From Oryzias latipes (lineage: Eukaryota; Chordata; Actinopteri; Beloniformes; Adrianichthyidae), in assembly GCF_002234675.1 (NCBI RefSeq), contig NC_019865.2:31337945-31401944 (forward strand): a stretch of 64,000 nt of DNA, read 5' to 3'. Positions 30,030 through 43,059 of this stretch are shown one piece after another. Below the pieces are notes generated by a model that saw only the letters and a program-made list of their open reading frames with translations, was not told where the DNA came from and searched no databases. The position numbers and the translations under genes were made by a program. Each line of letters begins with the position of its first letter. The first letter of the stretch is position 1.

Positions 30030-31110
30030 TTCTTCATGTAGGCCCAAAGGTATTTACTGTCACAGTCCCATTCACCCATAAACACACATTCAAACACTGA
30101 TGGTGGTGTAGGAACAAAAACTGTTCGGCTGCAATAAGTGTTCGGGGGCCTGACACTAATGATGACGGTAATCCCACTTGGACAAACCACGTAGCGTGGA
30201 GATCTCCTCGGGCTCTACATATTTCATTTCACGTTTCCTTTTGTAACCTAAAGTTCTTTTCCCTCATAAGTTGTGTCTGACATTATTCTTTGTGATGTTT
30301 ATAAAGAGATTTTGTCACAACCCAGTTTGTGGCTGTTAAAATGAACTGGCTGCTCTGTGCGAGCGAACCGTGTCTCTGAGCAAAGCAGCTAGACTCGTAG
30401 CTTCGTGTTTGCAGGCAGAGGAGGGTGCTTTGTTACGGTGTGTGCTCTGGAGGAGGCTTTGGAAAAGAGGCTTTGGCTTTGGGGCGGTGTGTGAGCGGGC
30501 GTAGGCGGCTTTTGAATGAACAGTCCTGAGAAACCGTGCAAACCATGTGAATTTGTGTTTCCAGTCGGGTCCAGACAAAATAAAGGCTGATGTAATTCCA
30601 GTTTAAGTTCATCCATGGCTAAATGCTGTTAGCACATTTTAGCCTAATCCCAACCCTTATTCCGGGTCTGTTCTGCCAAAAATAAAGCATTGGCTGCACG
30701 GATTTAAAAAACTATAAGGGAACATGCACTTAATAATAATCATAACAATAATTAAAGCCCATTTAGAAGATCATCTCGCTCTATGACGGACCTTTGTTTA
30801 CAACGGGTCTCATAATTTCTTTTTCTAGGATTGTACCATATTTTGTCTCTTCTACAATCGTACCGAAATTTGTCGGGACCAGTCACAATCTTACACATCA
30901 TTGGACCAACGTGCAGCCAAGGCCCCCGAACACTTATTGCAGGCCGAACAGTTTTTGTACCTAGAAAAACACTGGTGCCAAACACCGGTGCCAACCTTCC
31001 ACCAGAGGCAAAGAGGAGTTCAGTGTCTTGCCCAAGGACACTTCGACATAAGGCAGGCAGGAATCAAACTTGCAATATTCCAATCAGTGGTCGACCGCCC
31101 TACCACGTCC
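30030..31110. repeat. Two inverted copies of a common fish repeat
   Basis: AAAAACTGTTCGG...AATAAGTGTTCGGGGGCCT near 30,117-30,152 occurs reverse-complemented near 30,924-30,960, so the two arms face each other across about 770 bp. The right copy continues into the familiar CAGTGTCTTGCCCAAGGACA (31,021-31,040) and a tRNA-like GGAATCAAACTTG segment. Probably transposon-derived; family not identified. Confidence 0.5.
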
Positions 31111-31139
31111 GTGAGAAGTGACTGAGCATGGGGCTGTTT

Positions 31140-31756
31140 TAGGGCTGCACGATATGAGGAAAACTCGCGATATGCGATAATGGTGATTAATATTGCGATA
31201 ACGATATAATTTGCGGTATATAAACAAATATCAAACCAACCAAAAACATAATTTCCATTTCAATGCAACAGTATAAAAATTATACTCCAAATGACCCTTG
31301 TCGACATAGGAGGCAAACATAAACATAAAAGGGCTCATCTGATCAACAGCGTAAACGGGTCCTTCCGATTGGTAAATGCATAAAGGGATTTATTTCATTT
31401 ATTCAATATTTCAAGCTGCCATGAGTTTGTTTTAGCACATTTAACCCTTGTGCCATCTTAGATGACCCCCCCCCCCTTCCATTGACGTGTTCTCCCTACC
31501 ATGACAAAGGTGGATAAAGGTGGAAAGATTTCATGTAATCCATGGACACCAGTGAAGATCACAAATCATTGAAGAAAAAAGGTTCAGAGCACTGTCTAGT
31601 GGGTCTACATGACCCAACTCCCGATGTTAAAGTGCCTAGGATAGCACAAGGGTCAAGGTAACCATTTATTGCGATTTTCGCCGTCTTTTGCGGTGTGCAT
31701 ATTGCACAGCTTGATGTCGCGATAACGATAAATTTGCGGTATATTGTGCAGGCCTA
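31140..31756 (+). mobile_element. Non-autonomous hAT element with nested MITE
   Basis: It starts TAGGGCTGCACGATATGAGG and ends TATTGTGCAGGCCTA, with perfect 8-bp duplications GGCTGTTT at 31,132-31,139 and 31,757-31,764. GCGATAACGATAAATTTGCG-type subterminal repeats occur on both sides. Without the internal MITE (31,445-31,652) it is about 405 bp and non-coding. Confidence 0.85.
31445..31652 (-). mobile_element. piggyBac-type MITE, copy B
   Basis: A 208-bp uninterrupted copy in reverse orientation: TTAA (31,441-31,444), CCCTTGTGCCATC ... GATAGCACAAGGG, then TCAA. It sits inside the hAT at 31,140-31,756. Its internal GTCTAGTGGG (equivalent to CACTAGAC in the other orientation) is intact and unoccupied. 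Confidence 0.8.
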
Positions 31757-31764
31757 GGCTGTTT

Positions 31765-33190
31765 CATGTAGGACAGTGACAGACAGCGATGACACAAAGT
31801 CATGTGAAAAGAACTAAGCAAGGTCCAAGGAAAGTAAGTTCAAACAGTTTGAATTTTCCAATACAATGACAGTAAGAAGAAATAGAGGACTAACATTTAC
31901 CACTCCAATGGAGATGTGTGCTTGGACCAGAAGCATCAAACCAGTTTTTCAGTGCCACTGCTTGTTTCAGATACTCCTGGACAACTACTTTTCTAATGTC
32001 CTGTCAGGGTGTCAGGAGGTTGGCTCTACGTATACTACTTTTTGGTCCTCCTGGCTTTCCGTCCACAAATCATGCCAGTGGCATTCTCTTGTATTTATAC
32101 ATTGCTCTGATTCAGTCCATCAAGTTGCTAATTTAAAATGGTTATTAAGCAGGTTCCAGTCTTTATATCAAGTCAAGTCCATGCCATGTCCTCTTCATAT
32201 TTCTGACCACGAACAAGCCTCTGACCCTGTAACTCTTTCTTGGATGATTGCTATCAAATATGAAACAGTTTGTTGACTATGATCTTGGATTCTCCCTGTG
32301 GACTATTCTCCACGGAATCTTTCTTCATTTGAAAAATCATCACAACCACAAAGTGAAAGAGAGCCCTTATTTCAAGAACGTTCCATTGCCAGGATGAACT
32401 GCAGATTCCTCCAGGACAAACAGGGGTGTCACCTTCTGTTACCCATCAGCCATACTAGTGTCAGTCCAAGTTTATTCCCACATGATCAAGTTAGACTGAC
32501 TTCTTTCCAGTGACCTCCTCTGAACTCACTAGAAGTACTTACCTTGGCTCCTTAATCTTCGGTCATTGGGAGATTCAGTTGTGTGGTGTTCCTTCTGCTG
32601 CTGGTGGTTTTCCCGTCAGCCTCAACTGCGTTTTGAATTAAAACGTCTGGCTTGTCCATTTTACAATCATGCTACATGAATTGTTTAGACTGCAATTCAA
32701 ATCCTCTACGCTGCAGTCATTGTTGGAGTCATTTTAAAATTAATCTAGTCTTCTCCAAAATCCAACTTAACTGTTTAGTCATCATCTTTGTGCCATCCAA
32801 GGACATTTGTCACATAACTTGAATAATTGTTGAGAGAGGACTGTTTTGATGGAGTTTCATCTGGATGATTGTCTGATATTTTGCTGCACCATCCTCAGAT
32901 GTAGTTGTCTTTATCTGTCTTTCTGTCTCAGATATCAGCAGAGCCCTTTTTCAAGCCTGCATCACTTCTGCTGTTGTCTCACTGTTGTTGTTCTCCACAG
33001 CTCTGGGTGTCTCATATTTTGTCCAGTCATCTTCAGCATCAAACTTGGGACCAGCTGAAGTTTAAGTGGCAGTTATTTGTTACAAGTTCCAAGATGTTGA
33101 TTAGTATTTGATCTCTAATGTCTTAATCTTGCTCTGCGAAGGTCAGAAGAAGCCACATTCCGTCTTTGTAGAGAAAGAATGCACCACTGT
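31765..33190. other. Non-coding, unassigned
   Basis: Moderately AT-rich sequence with scattered short open stretches but no family resemblance, no paired splice sites forming an exon, and no terminal repeats that I could define. Confidence 0.4.
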
Positions 33191-33204
33191 CGTCCAGCTC
33201 TCAG

Positions 33205-33543
33205 ATGGTCTGTAGATGTCACAGAGGAGTTGAAGCTGGCGGTGAGACTGCACCAAGGATCAGCTTTGAACTCTTTCTTGTTTCTGTGGTGATGGACAGA
33301 CTGACAGATAAGAATAGACAGGAATCACTGCGAATCATAATGTTTGCAGATGACTTTCAGATCCGTGGGGAAAGCAGGGAGCAGGCGGACAAACATCTAG
33401 AGAGGTGTAGGTTTGCTATGGAAAGGAGAGGAATGAAGGTTAGCTGTAGAAAGACAGAGAATCTGTGTGTAAATGAGAGGAACTGCAAAAGAACGATGGG
33501 GTTACAGGGAGCAGAGGTGGAGAAGGTGGAGGACTTTAAGCAA
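33205..33543 (+). pseudogene. LINE reverse transcriptase fragment
   Basis: About 113 codons contain VVMDRLTDKNRQESLRIIMF followed by the polymerase box FADD and ESREQADKHLERCRFAMERR, then MKVSCRKTENLCVNER and a conserved LQGAEVEKVEDFK. This is the palm and following region of a LINE common in fish genomes (probably RTE-like). The rest of the element is missing. Confidence 0.75.
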
Positions 33544-33549
33544 TAAGTA

Positions 33550-36500
33550 AATTTTGTTTTTGGAACTGTTCTTCCCTTAATGGACCAAGTGAGAATAGAG
33601 CAGAGAATTGTATCAACAGCTGTAATTAGACTTCATTTAGCTTTAAACCCATCAAACCAGCCTGGTCATACAAGGATCTGTAAACAAAAACTCAGAATCT
33701 TTACACTGATTAATGACCAATTACTTTCTATATGGATGGAGGGGAGTTTCTTTACCCAAACTCCTCCCAACCAAGGGGCTGGCTGTTAGTTTTCTAACTT
33801 GTTTTTTATCTTTCTGAGAACATCAACTGTCCCCGTGATCCTCAATTTGAAAACATTTCAAGAAAGAAGATTTTAAGTCCAGATGCCAAGACTCAACCTG
33901 AAGACCACATGTTTCTAGAATTGAGTTCTATTTTCGGTGAGTTTCTTTGGCTTTTAATCCCTACTTCTTGTGGAATTAAACAGTTTGGAATTTATTCAAC
34001 TGTAAGACTACCTTCTTCCAGTTAGAGCTCAGAGAGTTTTAACCCATTTAACCCTCGCAACCCTGTGTCTCTTCCAACTGTACCAAAAAGAAACATGTAT
34101 AATATCCTTTAGAGGTGGGGAACCCTAAAATCTATGACAAAGCAAGAAAAAAGGACTTTAAAAATGTATTTACTTTATACAAAACAAAAAGTAACATTAC
34201 AAGATTTAAAGCAGTAAATTTACTACCTTGTGAATTTATGACTTTAAATCTCGTGAATTTACGAGATTAAAGACGAAGGAAGCATACGGAGCAGCAAGTA
34301 AACAGCAGAAAGCAGCAGAACAGACCGACTAAATTTAGTTGAACAGGTGAGCTGAATGTTTATTGATATTGTTCCAAATGGTTGGAAGCTTCTTTGTTTG
34401 ATTTACGATTTATTAATGTTCTATTTATTGATTGTTGGCTTGCAGGATCTCTGCAGCCGTTGATGAAGCCCTCGGTGTCCCTGCAGCTGTCCACCTGAAT
34501 CCTTTCTTCCTCCATCTCCATCAAATCTCTAAGTGACATTTCCTTCTGAGGAGACGCACTTTTTGGTATATTAAGGGTTCTTATGCTAATATAACAGACT
34601 ATTGTCAGTCCTCTTTGTTGTTTTGTGTTGAAACGAGACATTTCCTTTGGAGGAGGGGGCGAATGTAACACTGCTTTGGTGTTCTGTGCATGACAGGTTC
34701 ATGAGGTAAGGTGACAAATGGACTCTTTGGTATTTGAAGGAAAAGGAAAATAAAGTAGTGGTCCTCTACACCCAAAGGTATCTCTGAGGTCCTTATTTTA
34801 CTTATGAAACCCTGCATTACCAATACCGAACCGCGGAAAGCTGGCTAAACTAACAATTATTTGATTTTGAGTCGCCAAAAGGTTCAGAATCTGTCTTTTA
34901 AAGTCAGTTTCAATCACTGACACGCATGAACATTAACAATTATCCATCTAACACATTCTCTTGACGTCCTGTGGATTTCTGCTTTTATTGTCTTCTTCCC
35001 TTGCAGCTGACATGATTTTACTTCAGTGTGGGGTATTTTAGGAAGACCTGGTGTACTACTGAAGACTTTCATAACTTTGTTTTCTCTCTCTGTTTGATTT
35101 ACTTTTGTTTTGGTGGCCATTTTGGAGCCGCCATCTAATCATTAACTCTGATTAGACAAGGAGGAGTTTTCATCTGTTTTTACCACTATGGGGGAGACTT
35201 TAAAAACTATGGGCTCTTGTTTATTGGTTAGGAAAAGACAGAGAGTGATGTCGAGAGGAGGAGTAAAATAGCCAACGTGGTTGTTGTGTATTTCATAAGT
35301 CTTGTTAGTTGTCACACACCTTTATGGGTGAATTTTTGTCTCTGCACTTGACCCACCTCCAGGAGAAGTGGTAAACCGCAGATTTGGCAGCTTTTACTGC
35401 ACAAATCTGTGATGGGGAAGTTGAAAAGCAGGCTTGAGATTTACTGATTTCTCCATCTGCCTACCTTTGTCTGCAGTCATGACCTTTCCGTCATGAGCTA
35501 AAGGAATGAATAAATGAATGAATAAATGAATTTGTTCTGCAGGGTGGCTGGGTTCCTTCTTGGAGACAGAGCGCTCAGATACAGCTTGCAGGTGTAGCCG
35601 TTGCTCCTGCAGTTTAAGAACAGCTACGGCATCTGTGTTATATGTTTCCTGGACACATGTCCAGCTGGTAAGGGGCTCTGGGGAATAATCAGGACACGCT
35701 GGAGTGTAAAAAAAATTATTTTTCATTTAATATCGAGTTTTAATCCTTCAGGGAGTTATCTTGTTAATAACGCAGCACCTTTGATTCAGGTTATGTTCTT
35801 ATCTTCAGCGAGCCATACATATATACAAACTCCTTTATCACAGCTTTAACCTTTTTTTATATGCTATGTAGCGTTGTTACATTTTTGTCCATTTCATTCC
35901 TATTTTTTCTCTAGTTGTTTGCGAGACGGTCCTGTGAAAAGAGTTAACACTTTGGAAACATGAACACAGTTCCTGAGATGTATTATGTTATCTTGTTCCA
36001 AATGTTTTCTAAACCGTAATGGAAAATGCTGTAATGCAGGAACAGGTGATGAATTCAGGGAAAGGGTATTCCCTCAGTAAATCTTGGATTGATACTCAGC
36101 CATAGTTTCAATTTGTGTTAGTACGTTTATGTGTCCGCAGTTGTGTGTTAGAATGTGTGTATTTATGTGTGTGTTAGCATTTATCTGTGTTCACGTGGAT
36201 GTGAGGCATGGACTACTACTGTATTACGGTTTGGTCTGTTTTTGTCCAAAAAAAGATCTTGTGCTGTTTTTCAGGAGGGTTAGGGTCTGACTCTGATCAT
36301 TCAGATGTTATCCTCTGGTTTCCAGCTTCTATTTTAATTGTTACGAAGTTAAATCTTCTTGTAAACTCAGCAAATTCTGAGTCAATGTCTGGGGGATCAG
36401 TATGGTATAATAATGCTGCTTGAGTGTTGGCCTGAACAACCAGAGACTGTGTGTGAATGAAACAGTTTTATCTCCATGAGAATAGTGCTGATCATTCCAC

Positions 36501-39150
36501 GTGTGTGTTCAGCTGCACGTGGCGGTTCTGTGGTGGCCTTGATGAACTTTTGACATCATATCCTGCCTTCTGTATGCTGCAGAACCCCCCACCCTCACAC
36601 CCCCAGACACACTCCTCCAAAAAGATATCTGCTGAAAAAGAAGTTTTCCTCAAAAGTCCCTGTGGACTCCTCAGTCCTAAAGAATTCTTCGTCCCACGTG
36701 TCTGTTGACACTGTTAACTTGTTTAAGTGCACATATCTTACAGCGTGATCCTGGTTACAGTCTAAATTGTACAGTCTGGGACTCTAAGTGGGTGGAGGGA
36801 ATACAGAGTGTACAGTGTGTGCCTAAATTAGATCCTCCCCTCTTTTCCATACATGGCCTGCAAAGTTTTACAGTTTATACAGAAACTTCTTTCCGTTTGT
36901 AATTTTGTAACACCAACAACATACAGCATCTATTTTTACTTCAACAGTTTTGTCCTAACCTTTAGTTTGCATGAAAGCATGTTCTAAAATCATTTTAAAA
37001 TGCAAAAACAATTCCTCAAGAACTTCTTCACGACAGAAATCCATTGAGAAAATGTGAATAAAAATGAAAGAAAGAGGACTTTTATATTTTAATTCAGCAT
37101 GTTCCCACTCCTAATGTCAGGAAGCGTGGAACCTGGTCTACTGCTGCCTCACGACTCGGATAAAGCTGTCAGAAGCTCAGCCTCTCCCTGAGCAGAGCCC
37201 TGAAGCAACCAAACATGTGGCAGCACAGCTCTGCAGCCCGGACAGCAGCACAGACTCACCTCTGGACAGTCAGCTGATGTGTGGCTCGGAAAGGGGTTAA
37301 CTCCTGGTGTCAGGGGTGCAGTCTGGGCAGGGTCCACCGTAATGTTGGGTTGTTGTGGTGCCCAGCTGAGAGGCACAGAGGGTTTCAGGGAGAGGCTGCA
37401 GAGAGCAGGCAGGGGAAGGAGGAGGGCTGTGGTGAGCAGGAGTTTTGGGTTTCTGGTGATGTCACGACAAGGACACTCCTCTTCCTTTCCAAGAAAAAGG
37501 AAAACAGAAACAAGTTCAGTGTTTGTCTGCTAACGGATTGCTGTGTGGGGGATTGAAGACCACTGTGGTCTGCTTAGACACACTGCGCCCATTCAACTTT
37601 CTCTATATTTAAACTGTCTGCCCACTCCCAAAACAAGGGGAGGTGATCAACTCTGAGTTGCATAAGAAGCTGGTTGCTCGTGGGCAGTTCTGCTCCACAA
37701 GCAAACTAGAAATAGGGAGCTGTTTTGGATCGCTGTGGAAAAGTTCCATGGAAAGATAAATATATGAACTGCTGCTGGATGTGGTCTGAGGTGAACTGCA
37801 GCAGATGGTCCAACAAGCACACGTTTTACTATCAGTCTTGTTTTCTTTACAAAACTAGTTTGTCTTCAGGGTGTCTTTGTTTGATGGGTCTTGTTTTCCA
37901 GACCTGAACGTGTTACATCAGCAGTTTGATCATGCTATTGTTATTAGCTGAAAATGCCTGTTTGTATGTTTAGCTCTGAGGATTTGGTGTCTGTGGAGAT
38001 TCTCAGTCATTCAGGTGATTTTCTCACAGGATTCTGTTCTTTAAAGCAAATTGACGTTAAAGTTTAATCTAGAACTCAGGAGTTAAACCTCAAACCTTGA
38101 GGAACAACTTTCTACAAACGTTCCATTTAACCTGCCACTGTAGCGTCTCAGGAGCAAAACACATCTGATTCAGGTAATTGACAGGAAAAAGGGTGGGGTT
38201 GTCAGAGTGTCAGAGTCTGACACCCCTGACAAGAAGATGTTTGCCTGCTCCTCTTGAGTCTTATTCTGTGCCTTGCTCGCGCTAAGAAGGTTCACTGAAA
38301 AGTGTTTATGACATATACGTAGATTGTTGGGATAGCAGTGAAAAGATATGTAGATCACATTAAAATATGTTTTAATGAGCCTAAATTCATCTGCTCACAT
38401 TTCAGTGAGTTGCTGTGTCTCATCGTTGTGGTGTTGTCATTGTTTTAAAGAGAATTCTGTTAAGGAACTACTAGGTAGCTTTTAGGATGACGTCACAGAA
38501 GCGAGTACAGTGCAGTGGAACACAGAAAGGATGTAAAACGCATTTTCTGCTGTGTTAAAACAAACAGCCGGACCCTTTTTCTGTTAAGACGACAATCATT
38601 GCTTCACATTTGTGCACGGCTCATTTGTTGCTTCATTCCTACTCTGTTTACGTCGGCTACGAAACACAAGAAAAAAACAAAATGAGAAGAAAAGAACTTA
38701 TCAAGCAAATCACAAAAAGACCAGCAGACCCGAAGAACAGAATCCTTCATTACGTGTGTTTAAATTTAACAGTAAATAAATTATCTAAATTCTGTGAAAA
38801 TAAATTTTCCAATCAAGAAATTCATTGTTTTGTTGAAAGCTGAAAAATGTGTAATTCTAAGAATAAAATCTTTGTACAGCCACTGGTTTAACTTTAGGAA
38901 GTCCATCGTGTGTTTCTGGCCCCCCTGCCATCACATCGTTTCCCATTGCAGGGACAGTCAGTCCAAAAGCACTATTGCAAAATTAACATGTTGCTCATTG
39001 AGAGGTCCTTGGTTTTGAATTTGCATTTTATAAATAAGTATGTGAATTTAACCTATTTATGCATGAATTGTGTTAAAACAGAAGTTAATACTTTTAAAAC
39101 TTTGTCAATAATCATTCATTTTTATGTTATGATTATCAGTAATCCATCTT
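33550..39150. other. Long non-coding stretch
   Basis: No gene was recognised across 5.6 kb. Items seen: a TCTCGTGAATTTACGAGA palindromic motif of a kind common in fish repeats (34,248-34,265), an (AATG)n/(AATA)n tract near 35,503-35,531, and a GC-richer patch at 37,150-37,560 without coding evidence. Confidence 0.4.
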
Positions 39151-39154
39151 CTAT

Positions 39155-39620
39155 TCATGCTGTGTCCTGCAGGGTCACGGAAATAGCTGGAGCCTTTCCC
39201 AGCAACTCTAGTAAAGAGGCAGAGTATACCCAGTTCAACAGCCCATCACACACACTTCATAACCCTTGTGCTATCCTATGGGGTCAAGATGACCATTGAC
39301 GTGTTCTCCCTACCATGACAAAGGTGGATAAAGGTGGAAAGATTTCATGTAATCCATGGACACCAGTGAAGATCACAAATCATTGAAGAAAAAAGGTTCA
39401 GAGCACTGTCTAGTGGGTCTAGATGACCCAACTCCCAATGTTATGACCCAACTCCCAATGTTAAAGTGCCTGGGATAGCACAAGGGTTAGAGTCACAATC
39501 TACCGATGAACCATGGTCTTGGAAGGAAGAGTAGGTAAAGGAAGGAAGCTGCTTGGAGCCAGATGGGATCTGAACCTTCTTGCTGTGAGAAAACAGTGCT
39601 GACCACTAGACATTAGACAA
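39155..39620 (+). repeat. CTGGAGCCTATCCC repeat, copy 3, split by MITE copy C
   Basis: The left part has GTGTCCTGCAGGGTCACGG and GCTGGAGCCTTTCCCAGCA; the right part (from 39,490) has TCTGAACCTTCTTGCTGTGA and GTGCTGACCACTAGACATT. The two halves are separated by MITE copy C, so this repeat predates it. Confidence 0.65.
39263..39486 (-). mobile_element. piggyBac-type MITE, copy C
   Basis: CCCTTGTGCTATCC ... GATAGCACAAGGG in reverse orientation, flanked by ATAA and TTAG (mutated TTAA). A 20-bp segment containing GACCCAACTCCCAATG is tandemly duplicated near 39,426-39,462, making this copy longer (224 bp) than the others. Confidence 0.8.
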
Positions 39621-39989
39621 CCATGGAGCATTTTTTCAAGTCAGGTGCACAAAAGTTTTAAACTATGCTTTGCAAAGGCCTGCGGTTCAAAGAATCATGT
39701 GTTTTATAATAATGGATCAGTTGTGTTGTGGTGAAGTTTGGTGCAATTTCAATAAGGAAGAACTACTTCTCTTCCGGTCAGCTGGGTTCTTCCGTCACTC
39801 ACTCTATACGCCATTCGTCAATTCAGCTTTCACTCTAAACTGCGACCAGATAAAACTCATGATAACATTTCTGCTTTTAAATTCATGAATGTTTATTTCT
39901 AGATTATAGACGGTTTTGTCGGCCCTCCTCCACCCTGTTCTCCACCTAGACAAATACTATGTCGTGGACTGATCTCAACCACCATCAGC

Positions 39990-40890
39990 GTCTAGACTCC
40001 AGCGTTTATCTATCTGTGCTCTGAGCTCATCCTACTAGGATCAAGAGGCCATTGTCCCAGAGCCTTACAGCCAAAGGGCTATGAACTATTTCATGCACAT
40101 TTTTGTGTTACAAATAAATATTAGTTATTCACATTCCTAAGATCTCTCCTTATTGAAGTGAACTCAGTCTTTTTCTTGGCTGCTTTGTCTAAAAGTCTAA
40201 ACTTAAATCCTCTCTTTCAATTGTCTCTGTTGTCCATGTCTCCCTCTGTCACGCCAACCTTTCTCATGTCTGCTTTACAACAATGCCTCTGTCCAGTCTC
40301 CTGTTTGTGTCATGGCCTGTCAGCTACTCCCTCCTCCCCCCTCCTTCCTGTGTTGGACGCGACCAGCTGGATCCACTCACCTCATCTACACCTTCCTTCA
40401 TAAGCTCCTCCTGGATCATCAGCTGGTGCCAGTTCGTTGTTCCTCCTATGGTGCATAGTCTGGTCAGCTCACGTTTTTGTCTCACGCCTCGTTGTCTTAA
40501 GCTCATGGTATTTCTCGCTCTGCCTCAGGACGTAAACCTTCTGGATCCTCACCTGGTCGCAGTCCTCCAACGCAGCCGTCACGCCGCATCCAGAAACCTC
40601 CAGCCAGCCGCCTCTCCTCGCCTTGGTTCAAGCTTCGCCTACACCGTCTCAAGTAACCTCCAGCCAGCCGCCTCGCCTCGTCTTGGTTCAAGCCTCGCTC
40701 CTGCCGCTGTTTCCCCTCAAGGAGAATCCAGCTCAAGATTCCTCCAGTCAGCCCTCGCTCTCTTCCTGGAAGAAAGTCCTGTCAAGATCTGGTTCTGATT
40801 AAACCCCTGAAACTTACTGTTGTGTCTAAGCCTCTTTCCGGGTTCCAGCATCTGGGTCATTTTTGAACTCGCGTCCGAATCATGACAGTT
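39990..40890 (+). repeat. Retroelement-like repeat with a tandem duplication
   Basis: A CT-rich, GC-elevated block. AACCTCCAGCCAGCCGCCTC occurs twice about 60 bp apart (near 40,597 and 40,656). Its end (TTCCGGGTTCCAGCATCTGG, then CGAATCATGACAG) resembles 3' ends of fish retroelements. No protein domain is visible, so the class is uncertain. Confidence 0.35.
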
Positions 40891-41164
40891 TGGTCTCCAT
40901 TCCAAACGTCCTCAGCTGTCAGTGTGCATGTTTCTGAGACCTGAGACTGGACACGCCCCTCACGTCCCTACTCTGCTGCTATGACATTCACCTTTCAGCT
41001 CTGTCTTACTGTTGTGTCGCATTCCTCCTGAAACTTTTCTCTTCACACATTCTGTTTCTCCCCCTTCCCTTTCCTGCTAAGTGCAGAGTCCAAGAAAATG
41101 GCCCAAATCCTTCTTGACCCAAACAAAATTCCTTTAGAGGCGTAACAGATGTTCCATTCATCCT

Positions 41165-41425
41165 ATCATCTATCCATCCTCCAAACCCACTGAATCCCTT
41201 TCTGCACCCCAGGGTTGCTGGAGCCTATCTTAGTAATTGGGAGAGAGTGGGGTACACCCTGAACAGGTTGCCAGCAAGTTGCAGGGCCACACAACCACAC
41301 ACTCACATATAAGGACAATTTAGAGTCACCAATGAACCTGTTTTTGGTCGTACAAACTCCACACAGAACGGTCCCAGCTGGAATTTGAACCATTTCACTT
41401 TCACCACCATGCAGCCTGCGTGACA
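41165..41425 (+). repeat. CTGGAGCCTATCCC repeat, copy 4
   Basis: It has CCAGGGTTGCTGGAGCCTAT, GAACAGGTTGCCAGCAAGTT, CCACACACTCACATATAAGG and a tail AATTTGAACC...ATGCAGCCTG. Non-coding. Confidence 0.7.
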
Positions 41426-41579
41426 GCTACTAGTCGTCATAAATATCTTCCCTTTAGTTGCAGTTGCTGAAACTGAAACAACTAGTGATCAGGTTTAAGG
41501 TGGAATCCTTGTTATTCCCTTGATAATCATTTATGATCTAAATCATGTCAGAGGGACAAAAATAAACTAATAAACTAGG

Positions 41580-42870
41580 GCGTAACAACGAATCGATGGA
41601 TTGGTTTCTATTCCTAGGATCAAACCAGATCAATCTGTCTGAAACAAAATTGAATCGAATCCACTAAAACCATTCAAAAATTGCTTTAAAATGAAGTAAA
41701 TTGATAATCGAATTGAAATCAGAAAATACTGAATTTGAATTCGAATCAATAGCCACAAATATTCAATAAAATCAAATAGTTGTTCAAATATATTGTAAAA
41801 GCCCTAAAATAAACAAATAGGTGAAGAAAACAGCATCAGTAAAAAAAATATCTTACACTAGCCTCAGTTACATGCGCAAAATATCTTGATCGGATCAATG
41901 GTCGGATTAAAATTCAGCCGTGTACATGGGATCAGAAAACCTTTTTCCGATTAGATCAAACCTTCACATGGTCTCACTTTCATGTGAATAAATAATTTGG
42001 GCATGAGCAGTAGTGTTGAAAATACCGGAGGAGGTAATGAGTCCCACTGTTAACAAACTGCTGCCATACATTTATGCAGCAGCTCTGTAATATACGAGAT
42101 GGTCTTCTAAACGTGCTTTTATTAATGTTATGAATATTATGAAGCGCCTGTTCGCTCATCATTTTATTTTTAATGCGTGTGGTCAGTGCTTTTTTTGTGG
42201 AAGAACGGAGCTGGAAGAAGGCTAACACGCGCCAACAACATTAACCTTTGATGAAAATAGAATCCATGCAGGAAATGCTGCAATCTGCATCTTGGCTGCA
42301 CGTAAGTATGTGGAAATAACATCAGCCTTTATTTTGTCGGGACACGACTGGAAACACAAATCCACGTGATTGTTTGAACGGTTTCTAAGGACTGAGCGAA
42401 ATCTCTGCTTTGAAAAGCTCACACACCACCCTAAAGCTGCTGTGTGAGCTGGAAGTCCGAGCTCTGGTCGGACACACGGTACTCCTGAGTCCGGCAGCCG
42501 CTAACCCAGAGCGGCAGGTCGGATCGCAGTCCAGGGTCTCCCACACATAACAAAACAACAAAACACACACGTAACAAAGCATCCTCCTCCCCTCAAACAC
42601 ATATATAAGTAGCCGGCCTGTCCTGTTTGAGCTCCAAAGCTTTCTCTGAAGCACCGTCTATGCGTGACGTAAACCAGAGCAGTAGTGACACACGATCAGA
42701 ATGAACGATTGGATCAACAATCTGCATAACCCACTTATATTGATCGGAAAGAAATTTTGATCCAAACGAGTCTGATCGGGTATTCCCAGAGTATTCCCAA
42801 CGGCGTGTTTACATGATGCATTTTCTTCTGATCAGGCGTTCTTTCCGATTACTTTTATCCATGGAAACGC
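41580..42870. other. Unassigned repeat-like DNA
   Basis: 41,580-41,770 is rich in GAATCGAAT-like words. 41,875-42,870 has GATCGGA-type motifs toward both ends and TACATG near both ends (GTGTACATGGGATCAG on the left, GTGTTTACATGATGC on the right). This suggests a DNA-transposon-like unit, but no clean terminal repeats or duplications were found. No coding evidence. Confidence 0.3.
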
Positions 42871-43022
42871 AGCTACTGTTAATCCATCACACACACATTC
42901 ACGCTGAACTCACATCTCTGACAGCCTTGTTTGTTATGCTCACATTCTGCATTGCATCAGCAGGATGGAAATAACCTGAAGCATGAAGAGGCTCCAGTCC
43001 CACATCTGTAAGTAGAACTGGT

Positions 43023-43059
43023 AAAACTCTGAGGTAACACTTAGTTACCTCAGAGTTTT
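43023..43059. repeat. Perfect 16-bp inverted repeat
   Basis: AAAACTCTGAGGTAAC, five-base loop ACTTA, then its exact reverse complement. No surrounding element was identified. Confidence 0.8.

Noticed and set aside
32298..33111. Several 60-70 codon open frames in intergenic DNA
   Set aside because: No domain, no splice structure, average-length chance frames in this composition.
37149..37556. A possible exon or short gene in the GC-richer patch
   Set aside because: Open frames exist on both strands but show no family match, and no paired splice sites or start context make a convincing exon.
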